DNA of 64,000 bases from CBDANW01 sp965197825 (GTDB lineage Bacteria > Acidobacteriota > Vicinamibacteria > Marinacidobacterales > DATDRI01): the NCBI GenBank assembly GCA_965197825.1, contig CBDANW010000002.1:124001-188000 (forward strand), in the 5' to 3' direction. The position numbers and the translations under genes were made by a program. Under the pieces are notes generated by a model. The model worked only from the letters and a program-made list of their open reading frames with translations. It was not told the DNA's origin and did no database searches. Shown piece after piece: positions 45,099-53,865 of the stretch; position 1 is the stretch's first letter; each line of letters begins with the position of its first letter.

Positions 45099-45129
45099 TG
45101 ATAGCAGCTGCCTCATCGATCTCACATAA
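45082..45129 (+). pseudogene. PIN-domain protein, N-terminal scrap
   Basis: ATG 45082 overlaps the end of the metallopeptidase gene and reads MRIVVSDSSCLIDL, the opening of PIN-domain RNases (the Asp in VSDSS is a catalytic position), before an early stop at 45127. Metallopeptidase-PIN pairs behave like toxin-antitoxin modules. Confidence 0.55.
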
Positions 45130-45177
45130 ATTCGCCTTCCTAGTCCGTAGTGTCGGCGTAGTCCTGTGGGCCTACAT

Positions 45178-45828
45178 TTAAGATTGATAATCCTTTACGG
45201 CTTGCTGAATGATTCGCCGGACAACGTCGTTGACAGATTCGAACTCCGCGGGTGACAGGTTCAGCCAGATCCTTTTTCTCTTCTTCATAAAGTCGACACC
45301 GGCGTCAGCCAACGAATCGTCGAACGCATCTTTGTCCGATAACTTAACACCCAGTCGCAAATGACCTTTTCGCGGGTAGCACACAACAAAATTACGAGTA
45401 CGCAATCCGTCGCTAAGACCGATATGGCTTTGTGTGTAGTTCAGCGTGTGCTTCTTTTCGCAAAACTCGTTAATCATCTCTCCGACGGTGTCGACGAGCA
45501 CCATGATCTCTTGCGGACGTTTGCTCTCCCAGAATGCTCGATCCGCTGGAGTCTTCGCCCCTTCCTCCTCCTCCTCCTCCTCCTCCTCCTCATCAACTCT
45601 CAGTTCGGTTTGATCCAGAACCTTGACGAAATCCAAAAGGATATGATCGTTAACTTTCAATGCGCTGAACTGAATGCAGATAAGCGGAATGGACCCAGAG
45701 AACAAAGACAGAACGTTGAGGAAGCGTGATGTGATGTTTTCTGCAACGAGTACCGCAACGTGCTCGTACGCTGGATATCGGCGTCTCTCGATGTCCCAGT
45801 ATTCGATTGTCCTGATTATGTGACTAAG
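45178..45828 (-). pseudogene. Relative of the 4986-5861 nuclease, N-terminally truncated
   Basis: Reads LSHIIRTIEYWDIERRRYPA, YEHVAVLVAENITSRFLNVL, NYTQSHIGLSDGLRTRNFVV and KKRKRIWLNLSPAEFESVND to a TAA. It aligns throughout with the C-terminal two-thirds of the 4986 gene. The catalytic Asp/Glu region is missing, cut at about 45828 by an IS481-like fragment. A run of about ten Glu codons (CTC repeats, 45564-45590) is inserted between the two domains. Confidence 0.78.
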
Positions 45829-46203
45829 CTGCCCCACAAACTCTACGAATATTGCCCTCAGCAGCTCGTGCTCTCTGCCTTCAAGGCTCGTCGCGAGCTG
45901 GCTCTCGAGAATGTCGCTCTTCGCCAGCAGCTCGCCGTCCTCCGCCGTTCGGTGAAACGGCCGCGGCTCTCGAATGTCGACCGCGAGTTTTGGGTGCTGT
46001 TGCGCAGAATCTGGACTGACTGGGAGAGCGTCCTCGTCGTCGTGAAACCTGGGACGGTCGTCAGCTGGCACCGTTGTGGGTTCAGACGATATTGGGCGTG
46101 GAAGAGCCGACGGCGTAGGCCTGGACGACCAGGCGTCGCTCCCGAAATACGTGAGCTGATACGGAACATGAGCAGGGCCAACCCCGGTAGGGTCGAGGGC
46201 TGG
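45829..46203 (+). pseudogene. IS481-like (rve core) transposase, N-terminal fragment
   Basis: Reads SAFKARRELALENVALRQQL, AVLRRSVKRPRLSNVDREFW, WHRCGFRRYWAWKSRRRRPG and IRELIRNMSRANP, the DNA-binding third of an rve-core transposase. It is cut at 46203 by an IS3 piece. This is the longest copy of this transposase in the window. Confidence 0.82.
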
Positions 46204-46400
46204 TCCTCGCGTTCCACGCCCGTCAAGCCTGTCCGGCCCTTCGTCCGATCGGCCCGGGCCTGACGGACCCAGTTGCGAAACGCCGATTCGGTGAGGTCAA
46301 GCTCCCGGGCCACCCGACCCACGCTCTGCCCCTCATCAAGCACCAGCCGGACCGCGCCTGCCTTAAACTCGTCATCAAACCTGGGTCAAGCCCACATCGG
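46204..46400 (-). pseudogene. IS3 orfA fragment
   Basis: Matches 18842-19110 (LVLDEGQSVGRVARELDLTE, SAFRNWVRQARADRTKG) but lacks the orfA start and most of the terminal region; only GGGTCAAGCCCA remains of the end. Confidence 0.82.
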
Positions 46401-46637
46401 TGTTACAAAGGGCTCAGTCGCACCAACGTTGAGCCGACCTTTTGAGCCGGTGCCACCTCCAGAGACTACCGCGTTTCATTCATTCGGTGTGGCCGTCAGG
46501 CCGTGGAAAACTTGACAGTACCCGCTCGGGTGTCACATCCTCAACCGGATGGACGAGTTTGGTAGGCCGAAATCCTACGCCTTGGTATCGTGAACGAGGG
46601 GTTGGGATAGCGGCCCTACTCGCGCCGGGGTTGAATC
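46401..46637. other. Intergenic with IS-end scrap
   Basis: Contains AACTTGACAGTACCC (46508-46522), matching the outer end of the element at 41036-42623. Nothing else recognised. Any promoter of the following operon must lie here. Confidence 0.45.
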
Positions 46638-49600
46638 ATGCAACAGCACCGGAAACAGTGGCAAAAGGAGTTCGGGCTCGCCAAACATGGTGACCTTTTT
46701 CTCACGACGAATGCCGACCTTAAAAACACGCCTCCGAAAGCGTCCCGGGCGCACGTCGCGCGCCGCGCGTTTGACCTCCTCAGGCTCGATGGCGTGCTTT
46801 GCACCGATAGCGCGCCGCTGGTCTACTTCAAGCAGGTCGAGCGGATCAACAACGCCCAAATCGTAACTCTTCACCGCACGTTCTGGAACCACGGCGGAGC
46901 GCCAATCCTTGCCGTCATAGCGCCGAACGAGGTTCACATCTATTCCGGCTTTGTGAGACCAGCCCTTGGCGCCGAGAGCGCACAGCGCATCCCGGCTTTC
47001 GTTGAGACGCTCGATCGGGCGTCCTCTGAGTTGAAGGGATTCTTGCCGACAGTCGAATCCGGAGAATTCTTTCGAAGGCACCCGAAATCATTCGATCCTT
47101 CGCACCGCGTTGATCGCGATCTCCTCGAAAACCTCCAGACAACCCGCGACAAGCTGCTCGCTCTGCCCGCCGCAAAGATGGATGCGGACGCGCTTGACGC
47201 CCTTCTGTGCAGGCTCGTTTTTGCCTGCTATCTATTCGATCGCCGCGTAATCGGTGACAGCTACTTGAAACGAATCGGCCTGCCGAACGCGACGCACCTG
47301 AGCGGCATTCTCGGCCTGCAGCCAAGAACTAAGGCCAAAGAGCACCTTTATAGGCTCTTTGAGCGGCTTAGCAAAGACTTCGATGGTGACCTTTTTAGCG
47401 ATGACCTCGAATCCGAAGCAAGATTCGTATCAGCATCTCACATCGAACCTCTCTATGAATTCTTCCGCGGCACGGACGCCGTCACCGGGCAGCGTTCATT
47501 CTGGCCCTACGATTTCTCCGCGATTCCCGTCGAGACGATCAGCGCAATCTATGAACGGTTCCTCAAAGCACCAGAAAAGCGCGCAGGCGCGTTCTATACG
47601 CCGCGCTTCCTCGCCGAACTCGTTCTTGACATTGCATTGAGTCCGACTTCCTCGCTCCTCAAGAGCCGTTACCTGGACCCTGCCTGCGGCTCAGGCATCT
47701 TTTTGGTAGGCCTCTTCAATCGCATTGCTGAGGAATGGAAGCGGACTAATCCTGAAGCCAGGAACGACCGCAGAGCACGGGAACTCCGTAAGGTGCTCTG
47801 CGAGAACCTGTGCGGCGTCGATATCAATCCGACGGCATGCCGCATCACGACGTTCAGTCTTTACCTCGCTTATCTCGACCAACTCTCTCCACGCGACATC
47901 CACGAACTGCGGCGGAAAGGCCACAGGCTTCCGAAACTTGTGCATCAAGTGCAGCAGCCGCAGAGCAGGAATGTCGAAGGCAATATCTGGTGCGGCGACT
48001 TTTTCTCTAGAACCGGCGAATATCCTTCTGACGTCGATTTCGTAATCGGCAACCCTCCATGGGGCAGCACCGCTAAAGCAGGCTCACCGGCCGCTGGCTG
48101 GTGTTCTCGTAGAGACGCCACACTCACGGTACCCGACAGACAGATCAGCGCCGCATTTATCTGGAAAGCAGCTCACCATGTGAACAACGCAGGACGCATC
48201 TGCTTCGTGCTTCCGCATGGCACCATTTTCAATCGCAGTAATACGGCTCTCCAGTTCCAGCGGATGCTTTTCAGGCGGCACGCCGTCGACCAGGTAATGA
48301 ACTTGGCGGACTATCAGCGATTCCTTTTCGAAGAGGCCGGCCACCCTGCGATCGTGATTTCCTATAGGAAATCATCCCCGAAAGACCGGCAACACAAGAT
48401 CCAGTATTCGGCGCCGAAAGTGGACTGGCTCGTCACTAGAAGTGAAGTCGTCGCTGTGGCGCCAGAAGATCGAGACACCGTGACGGTTGGAGACGTGCTC
48501 CTGGACTTGGAGAGTCCAGACGCACCGCAGATCTGGAAACAGAGATTTTGGGCCACACCACGAGACCGGCGCCTGATCGACCGGCTGTTGCTTTACCCAC
48601 GCCTCCGCGACCACGTACGCCAAATCAAGGAGATTGCTCCCGCCAAGCCGTGGGTGATCTCCGCGGGCATCCAGAACATGGGGCCAAGCGATGATCCTGC
48701 AAGGGCTGAGACCATCGCCTTGCCGTCGAAGCTCTTCATCGACGCAAGATCAAGGAACATTGATTTGTTCGTACTGCCCAGCGACTGCCGGGAACTCCCC
48801 GCGGCGGAGTACACGGTCAGAAGCAGGTCGAACAAAGCGACCACGGTCTTTCACGCACCGCATGTGCTCGTCAAGCAAGGGTTTACTGGGGCGGCGTACG
48901 CCGATTTTGATGCCTCGTTTCTGTTTTCCCTGCGAGGAGTCAGCGGCCCTCCTCAAGATCGGAACCACCTGATCTTCCTCGCAGCTTATTTCCGCACTGC
49001 CCTCGCAAGGTTCTTCTCGTTTCACACTTCATCGAGCTGGGGTATCAGTCGTCAGCTCGTTGGGGTGGATGAACTGCTACGGCTCCCGTTTCCCCTGCCG
49101 GAGGCGTTGCCTGACCCTCAGCGCGCTTGGGGAATTGTCAACGAGGTTGCCGACATCGTGACTAGAGCCGTGGTAGCAGCTGATGATTCGTTCATCGACC
49201 GCAATGCGCTCGTGAAGATAGCGAGTGACTCCATTGAGACATTGATGGACGAGTACTTCGACATACTTTCGTTGGAGCGAACCCTGATCGACGATACGGT
49301 TCGCGTAATCATCCCGAGCGCCCGCCCCACAAGGAACCGGCGGCTTGTGCCGACAGTCGAGCCGAGCAAGCAAACGCAGCGAGATGACTACACGAATCAG
49401 CTCTGCGCCACGCTCAACGAATGGTCGAAGAACAGTCCGTTCGTCGTCGAAGGTCGCACAATCGCATCCGCCAGCCTCGGTATCGGGGTCGCGATGCTCG
49501 AGAAGAATGTCCGCGGACGCCCAACTCCCGCGCACCTACACGACGACGACGATTTGCTGGCGTCGTTGGAGCGGCTTCGCCGGCTGACGTCCCGTCGGCT

Positions 49601-49763
49601 CAATACATTCGAACTGGTACGCAGCACTAAGGTCTTCGAACAGGATCGCCTGTACATCGTGAAGCCGATCGGACGCCGCTTCTGGACAGAGACGGCGGCC
49701 CTCAACGACGCCGACGAAATCGCAGGCTCAATTCTGATGCAAAATTCCAAGGAAATGGCGTGA
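46638..49763 (+). CDS. Large N6-adenine DNA methyltransferase (two-gene operon, gene 1)
   Basis: 1,041 residues. The N-terminal region (about 1-330) includes TLHRTFWNHGGAPILAVIAP, a strand pattern also seen at the start of some large restriction-type methylases. Motif I is YLDPACGSGIFLVGLFNRI (about 345-360) and motif IV VIGNPPWGSTAKAG (about 470). Later FSFHTSSSWGISRQLVGVDE belongs to the target-recognition part. No separate restriction domain is obvious, but the N-terminus could hide one. The last four bases overlap the next gene (ATGGCGTGAACG), so the two are co-translated. The start at 46638 has only a weak GGGG. Confidence 0.88.
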   Translation: MQQHRKQWQKEFGLAKHGDLFLTTNADLKNTPPKASRAHVARRAFDLLRLDGVLCTDSAPLVYFKQVERINNAQIVTLHRTFWNHGGAPILAVIAPNEVHIYSGFVRPALGAESAQRIPAFVETLDRASSELKGFLPTVESGEFFRRHPKSFDPSHRVDRDLLENLQTTRDKLLALPAAKMDADALDALLCRLVFACYLFDRRVIGDSYLKRIGLPNATHLSGILGLQPRTKAKEHLYRLFERLSKDFDGDLFSDDLESEARFVSASHIEPLYEFFRGTDAVTGQRSFWPYDFSAIPVETISAIYERFLKAPEKRAGAFYTPRFLAELVLDIALSPTSSLLKSRYLDPACGSGIFLVGLFNRIAEEWKRTNPEARNDRRARELRKVLCENLCGVDINPTACRITTFSLYLAYLDQLSPRDIHELRRKGHRLPKLVHQVQQPQSRNVEGNIWCGDFFSRTGEYPSDVDFVIGNPPWGSTAKAGSPAAGWCSRRDATLTVPDRQISAAFIWKAAHHVNNAGRICFVLPHGTIFNRSNTALQFQRMLFRRHAVDQVMNLADYQRFLFEEAGHPAIVISYRKSSPKDRQHKIQYSAPKVDWLVTRSEVVAVAPEDRDTVTVGDVLLDLESPDAPQIWKQRFWATPRDRRLIDRLLLYPRLRDHVRQIKEIAPAKPWVISAGIQNMGPSDDPARAETIALPSKLFIDARSRNIDLFVLPSDCRELPAAEYTVRSRSNKATTVFHAPHVLVKQGFTGAAYADFDASFLFSLRGVSGPPQDRNHLIFLAAYFRTALARFFSFHTSSSWGISRQLVGVDELLRLPFPLPEALPDPQRAWGIVNEVADIVTRAVVAADDSFIDRNALVKIASDSIETLMDEYFDILSLERTLIDDTVRVIIPSARPTRNRRLVPTVEPSKQTQRDDYTNQLCATLNEWSKNSPFVVEGRTIASASLGIGVAMLEKNVRGRPTPAHLHDDDDLLASLERLRRLTSRRLNTFELVRSTKVFEQDRLYIVKPIGRRFWTETAALNDADEIAGSILMQNSKEMA

Positions 49764-50401
49764 ACGTTCTCGGCAACTTGGCTGATTGGACTGATCTACT
49801 GGACCACATGGTCCCTGACATCCTCAGCGTCACCATCGCGGCCTGGGAATCACTACCGCCGATCGCCGCTGACGAAAAGGAGGACGACATCACATTCACA
49901 CTTTGCCGCGCCCTCCGGCAGAATCGTGAGGCCAGGCATCTTCCCTTTCAGATTCATACGCAGCAAGTAGAGCTCGACCCCTCGCCAGGGGAAGACAGGG
50001 GCCGCCTGGATATCGTGTTCAATCTGCTTGTGCCTTGTGAAGAAATCTATTCCTGTCTGGAGGGAAAGCGCCTCAACGTCGTCAAGGACGGCACTACAAG
50101 GGCCTATGCCTCAGAATATGTGCGCCGCGGCATGATGAGATTTGTCACAGGGCAATATGCCCGCGCTGTGCGTCATGGTGGGATGATCGGCTACGTCCTT
50201 GACCATAACGTCACTCGCGCGATTGCCAATGTCGAGGCAAATGTCCAGGCTCAGTGCTCTGCCCTTCGCATGACACCGCCCGGAAAATTGCTCGACTCGG
50301 AGGCACTAGGACCCGACAAGCGCGTCAAAGAGACTCATCATCAGCGCGAACACGACACCAGCACATTCCACATTCATCATCTGTTCATGGCAGTGAACTG
50401 A
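49760..50401 (+). CDS. Small PD-(D/E)XK-like nuclease partner (gene 2)
   Basis: 213 residues starting at GTG 49760, overlapping the methyltransferase stop. I do not recognise a named family, but GRLDIVFNLLVPCEEIYSCL and EGKRLNVV give Asp84 and Glu101-x-Lys103 at the right spacing for a PD-(D/E)XK core, with Glu39/Glu41 in a preceding helix (DEKEDDITFTLCRALRQ). The C-terminal part has RGMMRFVTGQYARAVRHGGM and ends HIHHLFMAVN. Coupling to a large methyltransferase suggests a restriction-type pair in which this protein supplies cleavage. It ends 6 bp before a TIR25 end. Confidence 0.7.
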   Translation: MNVLGNLADWTDLLDHMVPDILSVTIAAWESLPPIAADEKEDDITFTLCRALRQNREARHLPFQIHTQQVELDPSPGEDRGRLDIVFNLLVPCEEIYSCLEGKRLNVVKDGTTRAYASEYVRRGMMRFVTGQYARAVRHGGMIGYVLDHNVTRAIANVEANVQAQCSALRMTPPGKLLDSEALGPDKRVKETHHQREHDTSTFHIHHLFMAVN

Positions 50402-50406
50402 AGAAC

Positions 50407-50485
50407 CCCGTCCTGTGCCAAAACTCAGCCCTTTTGAAATAGACCATAAATCAGCAGCTTAGCGACTGGGCCAAGGGGCCCTTAG
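50407..50485. mobile_element. TIR25 solitary end, type A (variant)
   Basis: Same variant and same neighbour as 16431-16520, so the two blocks share origin. Confidence 0.72.
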
Positions 50486-50718
50486 GCTCTACAGTTACCC
50501 AAAACCCGCGGTCGACGTTCGAGAGCCGCGGCCGTTTCACCGAACGGCGGATGACGGCGAGCTGCTGCCGAAGAGCGACATTGTCGAGAGCCAGCTCGCG
50601 ACGAGCCTTGAAGGCGGAGATGAGAGCGCGAACAAACGACGAAATCAAGCAGGCATGGTGCCGGCAGACCGGAGACTAATCAAGTTTGGGGCGCCCGGAT
50701 GAATAAATAGAAGCACAG
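50486..50718 (-). pseudogene. IS481-like transposase start and IS end
   Basis: Reads MISSFVRALISAFKARRELA, VALRQQLAVIRRSVKRPRLS. Duplicates 16525-16740 with few changes. The outer end CGGATGAATAAATAGAAG meets an IS256 fragment. Confidence 0.72.
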
Positions 50719-50991
50719 GCGAAGACATCCATCCTCACGCCGCGCCATTTGTTTGCGACGGCCAAGAGCACAGCGAACGAGAGTTTCATCGCGGCCTCCT
50801 CGGTGAAGAAGTGAGGAATGACCTTTGTGCGACGTTTGTGCTCTCCGAACGTGCGCTCAAGTAGATTCGACGTGCGAAGCCTTTTGTGATGCGCCGCCAG
50901 GAAGGCGTAGCGCCTGAAGACACGCTTCGAGGGTCTCTTCCATGCACTTCATCGCGCTCGGGAATCGTTGACGGTACCGAGCGATCACCTG
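50719..50991 (-). pseudogene. IS256 transposase C-terminal fragment
   Basis: Matches the region from VIARYRQRFPSAMKCMEETL to the Arg-Met-Asp-Val-Phe segment, with a frameshift at the Pro-Gly change near 50900. Neither end of the IS is present. Confidence 0.85.
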
Positions 50992-51145
50992 TGCTCCGCA
51001 AAAAGTCGATCCAGCGTTGATTGCGCGTTTTAGACACGCCATGGTCGGCTGCTTCTGGCCGGTCTTCTTTTTTGCGGATCACAGGTACTGCACACCCCGT
51101 CGGTCGAACACGTGAACTTGCGGCTCCTCGACTAAGGAAATCCGA
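50992..51145. repeat. Mosaic repeat segment
   Basis: 50992-51045 is the inverse of 6590-6645. 51055-51085 matches the TTTTTTGCGGATCAC repeat. No gene. Confidence 0.5.
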
Positions 51146-51154
51146 CTCTACCGA

Positions 51155-52554
51155 GGTCAAGTCTTAATTTTCCTGTCAAATCTCCGTACGGTTCCCCGCG
51201 CTCGGTTAAGCTGCTGATTCCTCCGACGTGCCTTGCGGGAGAAGCTCGTTGCGAAGCTCCTCGACTTTCCTAGCGGCGAAGACATCCATCCTCACGCCGC
51301 GCCATTTGTTTGCGACGGCCAAGAGCACAGCGAACGAGAGTTTCATCGCGGCCTCCTCGGTGAAGAAGTGAGGAATGACCTTTGTGCGACGTTTGTGCTC
51401 TCCGAACGTGCGCTCAAGTAGATTCGACGTGCGAAGCCTTTTGTGATGCGCCGCAGGAAGGAGTAGCGCCTGAAGACACGCTTCGAGGGTCTCTTCCATG
51501 CACTTCATCGCGCTCGGGAATCGTTGACGGTACCGAGCGATCACCTCCCGACCCTTCTTCAGCCCTTGCTCGTAGCTGTTCGCATGGAACGACTCAAGGA
51601 TGGCCGCCTTGAGTTCGTCGCGCACTTCCTTCGGAGCCTTGCCCAGGATGTTCTCGAGGCGGTGCTTCTGGCAACGTTGCTTGAGGCTTCGAGGGAAGAC
51701 CTCTGCGATCGCTTTGAGCACTCCAGGATTCCCGTCCGTCACGATGAGCAACGGCTCCCTCATTCCTCGGGCCACTATCTCCTGCAAGAACCCCTTCCAG
51801 TTCTCGTAGGATTCTCGGTTGCCGACACCGATATGAAGAAGAACTCGCGTCCCATCAGCGCGATAGCCGGTCGCAACGAGGATGGGCTCTTTTCTCTCCG
51901 CTCCTTGGTGGTAGCGCAGGTACGTGCCGTCGAGCTCGAGATACAACAGCTTCTCGTTCGAGAGATCCCGTTTTCGAAACGCCTCGAAATCCTCCGACAG
52001 ACACCGTGTGACCCGGCTCACCACCGACTTCGAGACACCCGTGCCGCTCAGCACGTCCGCGAACGTCGCCTCAATGTCACGCGTCGACATCCCGTGGACG
52101 TACATCCGCGCGATCAGTTCATCGAGTTTCTCGGTCCGGCTCACGTAGGCGTCGAGAATCTTTGACTGAAACACCTTCTCTGTTTCTCGTACCCGCGGCA
52201 CTTGCACCGTCACCGCTCCCTCGCCCGTGAGGACCCGATGCGACTCATACCCGTTGCGTCGTCCCTTCTCCTTCGTCGTTGCCGGAGCGTTCTCATAGTA
52301 GTTTCGACCCAACGCCTCCGTCACCTCGCGCTCCAACGCATATTGAAGCATCATCTGAGCTCCCGACCGGACGATCTCCGAGAGATTCATCTCCCCAAAT
52401 ACCAGTTGTTCCTCGAACTGCTTGAGCAATCGCTGACTCGGTAGTACCTTTCCCATGATGTATGGTTCTCCTTTTCTGTCCCCATGACGGGGACGGGTTT
52501 GAGCTTGGGGAACCATACATCGTTTTTCTTTGACAGGAATCTTAAGACATCACC
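51155..52554 (-). mobile_element. IS256-family element, copy 4 (complete)
   Basis: Inverted relative to copies 1 and 2. Flanked by the 9-bp duplication CTCTACCGA (51146-51154 and 52555-52563). It sits 27 bp downstream of the serine protease stop. Confidence 0.95.
51206..52456 (-). CDS. IS256-family transposase, copy 4
   Basis: 416 residues, same as copies 1 and 2 apart from an Arg-to-Leu change in LQALLLPAAHHK. Catalytic residues are intact. Confidence 0.94.
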   Translation of the reverse strand: MGKVLPSQRLLKQFEEQLVFGEMNLSEIVRSGAQMMLQYALEREVTEALGRNYYENAPATTKEKGRRNGYESHRVLTGEGAVTVQVPRVRETEKVFQSKILDAYVSRTEKLDELIARMYVHGMSTRDIEATFADVLSGTGVSKSVVSRVTRCLSEDFEAFRKRDLSNEKLLYLELDGTYLRYHQGAERKEPILVATGYRADGTRVLLHIGVGNRESYENWKGFLQEIVARGMREPLLIVTDGNPGVLKAIAEVFPRSLKQRCQKHRLENILGKAPKEVRDELKAAILESFHANSYEQGLKKGREVIARYRQRFPSAMKCMEETLEACLQALLLPAAHHKRLRTSNLLERTFGEHKRRTKVIPHFFTEEAAMKLSFAVLLAVANKWRGVRMDVFAARKVEELRNELLPQGTSEESAA

Positions 52555-52581
52555 CTCTACCGAAGCCCGCCTTTGACCCGA

Positions 52582-53475
52582 TCAATCGCCTAACGGAAAA
52601 CCGATAGGATTCGCCTCGATCAACTCGATAACATGACGAATACCAATTGCGACGAGGATCCCAGGGTTTTCCTGAACGTATAGCCCTGCTGGTTTACCTT
52701 CTGGATCAGTAATCGTGTTCCGATTCTGGTCAACAACGGGTTGCAGTGGCGTAGGATAATGTGCAACAACCCCAGCCACGCGTAAGTCGGTTGCCGAGCC
52801 ACCCATTGGAGCAAACACCACTGGACCACCGCTGAATCCAGGATTCACGTGCGCGTCCAGGTAAATCTTGGATACATCCCCGAATTCGAAAGCGCTCACG
52901 ATGCCGGATTTAACAAACGGGAGTGGAAGGCCTCGATTGATTTTTTCACCACTAGAGTTCATTCTATATGGAAATCCAAGAAAGAAAACTTGCTGTCCGT
53001 AGGTTAGGTTGGCTTGTGATGCAGTCAAATCAAGAGACGGCGATATACGGATCGGACACGAAAGTACCGCGACGTCTGCGTCACCGTCACCGATTCCAAC
53101 AACCTCTACAGCCAAGTTTTTCCATTGCTCTTCGTGAAACACACGGATGCTATCTCCGGAATCAATTCCCTTCACAACATGGCGAGCTGTGACCAGGTAT
53201 TGCTTGGAGGCATGATCGATGGCAAAAGCAGTACCGGTAGAATCTCGCCACTTGATGTGAAAGACTCTGGATAATACGTTCGTCGTAATCATGGGTGTCG
53301 CTCCCAACGCAGCTTGAAAACCGACCGGTCCGGCACCCGACGCCGTTGCTCTCCCTATAATCATCCCGGCAACGAGAAGGAACATCCAGATGCGACGGCG
53401 GGTTCGTCCTTCATGCCATCGATTCTCGAACCCTAGGTCAGCGAACACGTGGCCGATGCAGCATGCGATCTGCAT
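52582..53475 (-). CDS. Trypsin-like serine protease, membrane-anchored or secreted
   Basis: 297 residues from ATG 53475. A hydrophobic segment (RRRIWMFLLVAGMIIGRATA, about 26-45) is a signal peptide or anchor. The chymotrypsin-fold triad is His99 (LVTARHVVKG), Asp134 (DADVAVLS) and Ser215 (NPGFSGGPV). Internal regularities (GQQVFFLGFPYRM, VKSGIVSAFEFG) match the DegP-like S1 group. No PDZ domain. An in-frame start at 53535 lies within TIR25-derived sequence (GAAGCACCC), so the native N-terminus may have been altered. It probably acts in the periplasm. Confidence 0.82.
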   Translation of the reverse strand: MQIACCIGHVFADLGFENRWHEGRTRRRIWMFLLVAGMIIGRATASGAGPVGFQAALGATPMITTNVLSRVFHIKWRDSTGTAFAIDHASKQYLVTARHVVKGIDSGDSIRVFHEEQWKNLAVEVVGIGDGDADVAVLSCPIRISPSLDLTASQANLTYGQQVFFLGFPYRMNSSGEKINRGLPLPFVKSGIVSAFEFGDVSKIYLDAHVNPGFSGGPVVFAPMGGSATDLRVAGVVAHYPTPLQPVVDQNRNTITDPEGKPAGLYVQENPGILVAIGIRHVIELIEANPIGFPLGD

Positions 53476-53519
53476 CGCTTCACACCGACGGCTGCGGCTG
53501 GTATCGCTCGAGGTTGGTT

Positions 53520-53578
53520 CGGGTGCTTCCGCCATTAATGGTCAATTTCAAAAATGCCGAGTTTTGGGACAGGATGGG
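53520..53578. mobile_element. TIR25 end, type B, degenerate
   Basis: GGGTGCTTCCGCCATTAATG, an internal deletion, then TGCCGAGTTTTGGGACAGGA with several changes from the consensus. An old, decayed end. Confidence 0.6.
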
Positions 53579-53704
53579 GTGGCCTTCATGGACGCGAAAA
53601 TGTCTGTGAGTGAATTGCGCTGTATCGCCGTGTAGCCACTTGGTAGCGCTCGGATCGATATCCTGGGTGTGCACGTGGGCAACGGTTTTCACGGTGCTAG
53701 ACAT
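53579..53704 (-). pseudogene. Small gene cut by a TIR25 end
   Basis: ATG 53704 overlaps the previous small frame. Reads MSSTVKTVAHVHTQDIDPSA, TKWLHGDTAQFTHRHFRVHE and stops being native at the degenerate TIR25 end. Family not recognised; it is rich in His. Confidence 0.4.
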
Positions 53705-53846
53705 CTGATGCGGCTCCCTGCATGGGTGGCTGTGCGTCGATGACGCCAAGCAGCTCCCTCGTGCGGATGCCCCAGATGACCTTGCCCAAGAGCAAGTCGT
53801 GAGATATCTCCTCCCAAGCCTTGGTCACACCGGCGAGGAGTTCCAC
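53697..53846 (-). CDS. Possible small protein, 49 residues
   Basis: From GTG 53846: VELLAGVTKAWEEISHDLLL, GKVIWGIRTRELLGVIDAQP. It looks like a helical coding segment, overlaps the next frame by 8 bp and follows the membrane protein gene by 19 bp. Too short to assign; it might be the tail of a larger decayed gene. Confidence 0.4.
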   Translation of the reverse strand: MELLAGVTKAWEEISHDLLLGKVIWGIRTRELLGVIDAQPPMQGAASDV

Positions 53847-53865
53847 GTCTGTTTCTGAGGTTGCA

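Noticed and set aside
45564..45590. CTC microsatellite as a possible phase-variation switch
   Set aside because: It lies in an already truncated pseudogene, and the triplet unit would not shift the frame.
51085..51125. Possible tRNA 3' end (GGTCGAACACGTGAACTTGC)
   Set aside because: No acceptor, D or anticodon arm can be folded around it.
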